IMG/VR virus record: IMGVR_UViG_3300031673_012906
Location: 1 to 53,541 of that record
Direction: 5' to 3' (one strand)
DNA from: a virus
Length of the DNA: 53,541 nt
The position numbers and the translations under genes are program-made. The number at the start of each line of letters is the position of its first letter. Position 1 is the first letter of the stretch. Shown here one piece after another: positions 53,211-53,541 of this stretch. The notes beneath the pieces are model-generated. The model ran no database searches, was not told the origin of the DNA, and was given only the letters and a program-made list of their open reading frames with translations.

Positions 53211-53410
53211 AGAAATTAATTTTAACTTGGTATTAAATTTTGCTCTATGTATTCTTCTTTTTCTTCTACCGTTTCCTTTATTTAATGTTCCATTCGTTGA
53301 TGTTAAACTATGACAATTAGGACACAAAAGTTCTAAGTTTTTTTCGTCATGGTTTAGATAATTTCCGTCTGTATGATGAACTTGTAATGGAATTTTTCCT
53401 GTGTATACAA
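53196..53410 (-). pseudogene. HNH endonuclease fragment between two tRNA-Gly genes
   Basis: The frame encodes I-P-L-Q-V-H-H-T-D-G-N, then L-E-L-L-C-P-N-C-H-S-L-T and a basic tail, the core of an HNH nuclease. No ATG, GTG or TTG lies between tRNA-Gly(GCC) and the HNH core; an ATT after AGGAAAA is the only candidate. The stop is inside tRNA-Gly(TCC). The usual N-terminal part, including the first Cys pair, is missing, so it is probably a homing-endonuclease remnant. Confidence 0.6.
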
Positions 53411-53412
53411 AA

Positions 53413-53483
53413 AGCGAACGGCGGGATTCGAACCCGTATAATCTACCATGGCAAGGTAGTGCATCCCCATCTGCCACATTCGC
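53413..53483 (-). tRNA. tRNA-Gly(GCC)
   Basis: Acceptor GCGAATG/CGTTCGC, discriminator U, anticodon stem CTACC/GGTAG with loop TTGCCAT, T-arm GTTCGAATC. Confidence 0.9.
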
Positions 53484-53497
53484 ATAAAACATTTATA

Positions 53498-53541
53498 AGC
53501 TGGCGAGAGGAATCGAACCCCCATGATCTTGATTACAAAAC
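53498..53541 (-). tRNA. tRNA-Thr(TGT), partial at the window edge
   Basis: The 3' acceptor CGCCAGC, T-arm GTTCGATTC and anticodon loop TTTGTAA are visible; the 5' part lies beyond the right edge. Confidence 0.8.

Noticed and set aside
1-53541. CRISPR array, integrase or insertion-sequence transposase
   Set aside because: No regularly spaced repeats, recombinase motifs or terminal inverted repeats were seen.

Overview
The window looks like one arm of a large (jumbo-class), AT-rich, lytic tailed-phage genome. Nearly every protein gene is short and tightly packed, in long co-directional runs mostly on the minus strand. There is a phage-type sigma factor, PhoH, two nucleotide deaminases, a class II ribonucleotide reductase, a guanylate kinase, RNA-repair enzymes (two of them interrupted by inteins), a holin/spanin-like lysis group and an array of 15 tRNA genes. 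I see no integrase, rRNA or CRISPR array. Lipobox-bearing lipoproteins and spanin-like proteins point to a Gram-negative host. I cannot name the host.

Layout. 1-6.7 kb: small proteins of unknown function, many with zinc-binding Cys pairs, plus a deaminase and a P-loop polynucleotide-kinase-like protein. 6.76-8.29 kb: an accessory plus-strand pair (NeuD-like acyltransferase and DUF849/BKACE enzyme). 9.0-9.55 kb: a single gene with its own sigma70-type promoter and intrinsic terminator. 9.6-17.6 kb: small proteins, lipoproteins, a subtilase, a sigma factor, a DEDDh exonuclease, a metallopeptidase and a Nudix enzyme. 17.9-21 kb: sulfotransferase, PhoH, dCMP deaminase and the lysis group. 21.7-28.4 kb: intein-split nucleotidyltransferase and RNA ligase, metallophosphoesterase and guanylate kinase. 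29.9-38.3 kb: a compact operon of 13 genes mixing NAD+ salvage, ADP-ribose handling and a TerY-P-like kinase/phosphatase/vWA triad. 38.5-45.5 kb: a glycosyltransferase/NadE-like fusion, a fucosyltransferase-like protein, nicotinate phosphoribosyltransferase and ribonucleotide reductase. 45.7-53.5 kb: glycosyltransferases, a second sulfotransferase, dephospho-CoA kinase and the tRNA array.

How the genes work together. PncA (nicotinamide to nicotinate), PncB (nicotinate to NaMN) and NadE (NaAD to NAD+) cover the Preiss-Handler route except for the NaMN adenylyltransferase, which I do not find here. An NrtR-like Nudix/winged-helix protein, a NADAR protein and an ADP-ribosylglycohydrolase sit in the same operon with the vWA, PP2C and kinase genes. 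I infer a module that maintains NAD+ and removes or senses ADP-ribose under NAD-depleting or ADP-ribosylating host defence. RNA ligase, nucleotidyltransferase, polynucleotide-kinase-like protein and 15 tRNAs together suggest defence against tRNA cleavage.

Regulation seen in the sequence. Two recurrent sense-oriented elements precede genes: TATAAACT(T), resembling a T4-type late promoter, and (TTAT)TTATATTTT, which often lies exactly 6 nt before the start codon and so predicts leaderless mRNAs. The subtilase gene has a hairpin covering its Shine-Dalgarno sequence with a TATAAACT element overlapping the hairpin, the same arrangement as T4 gene e.
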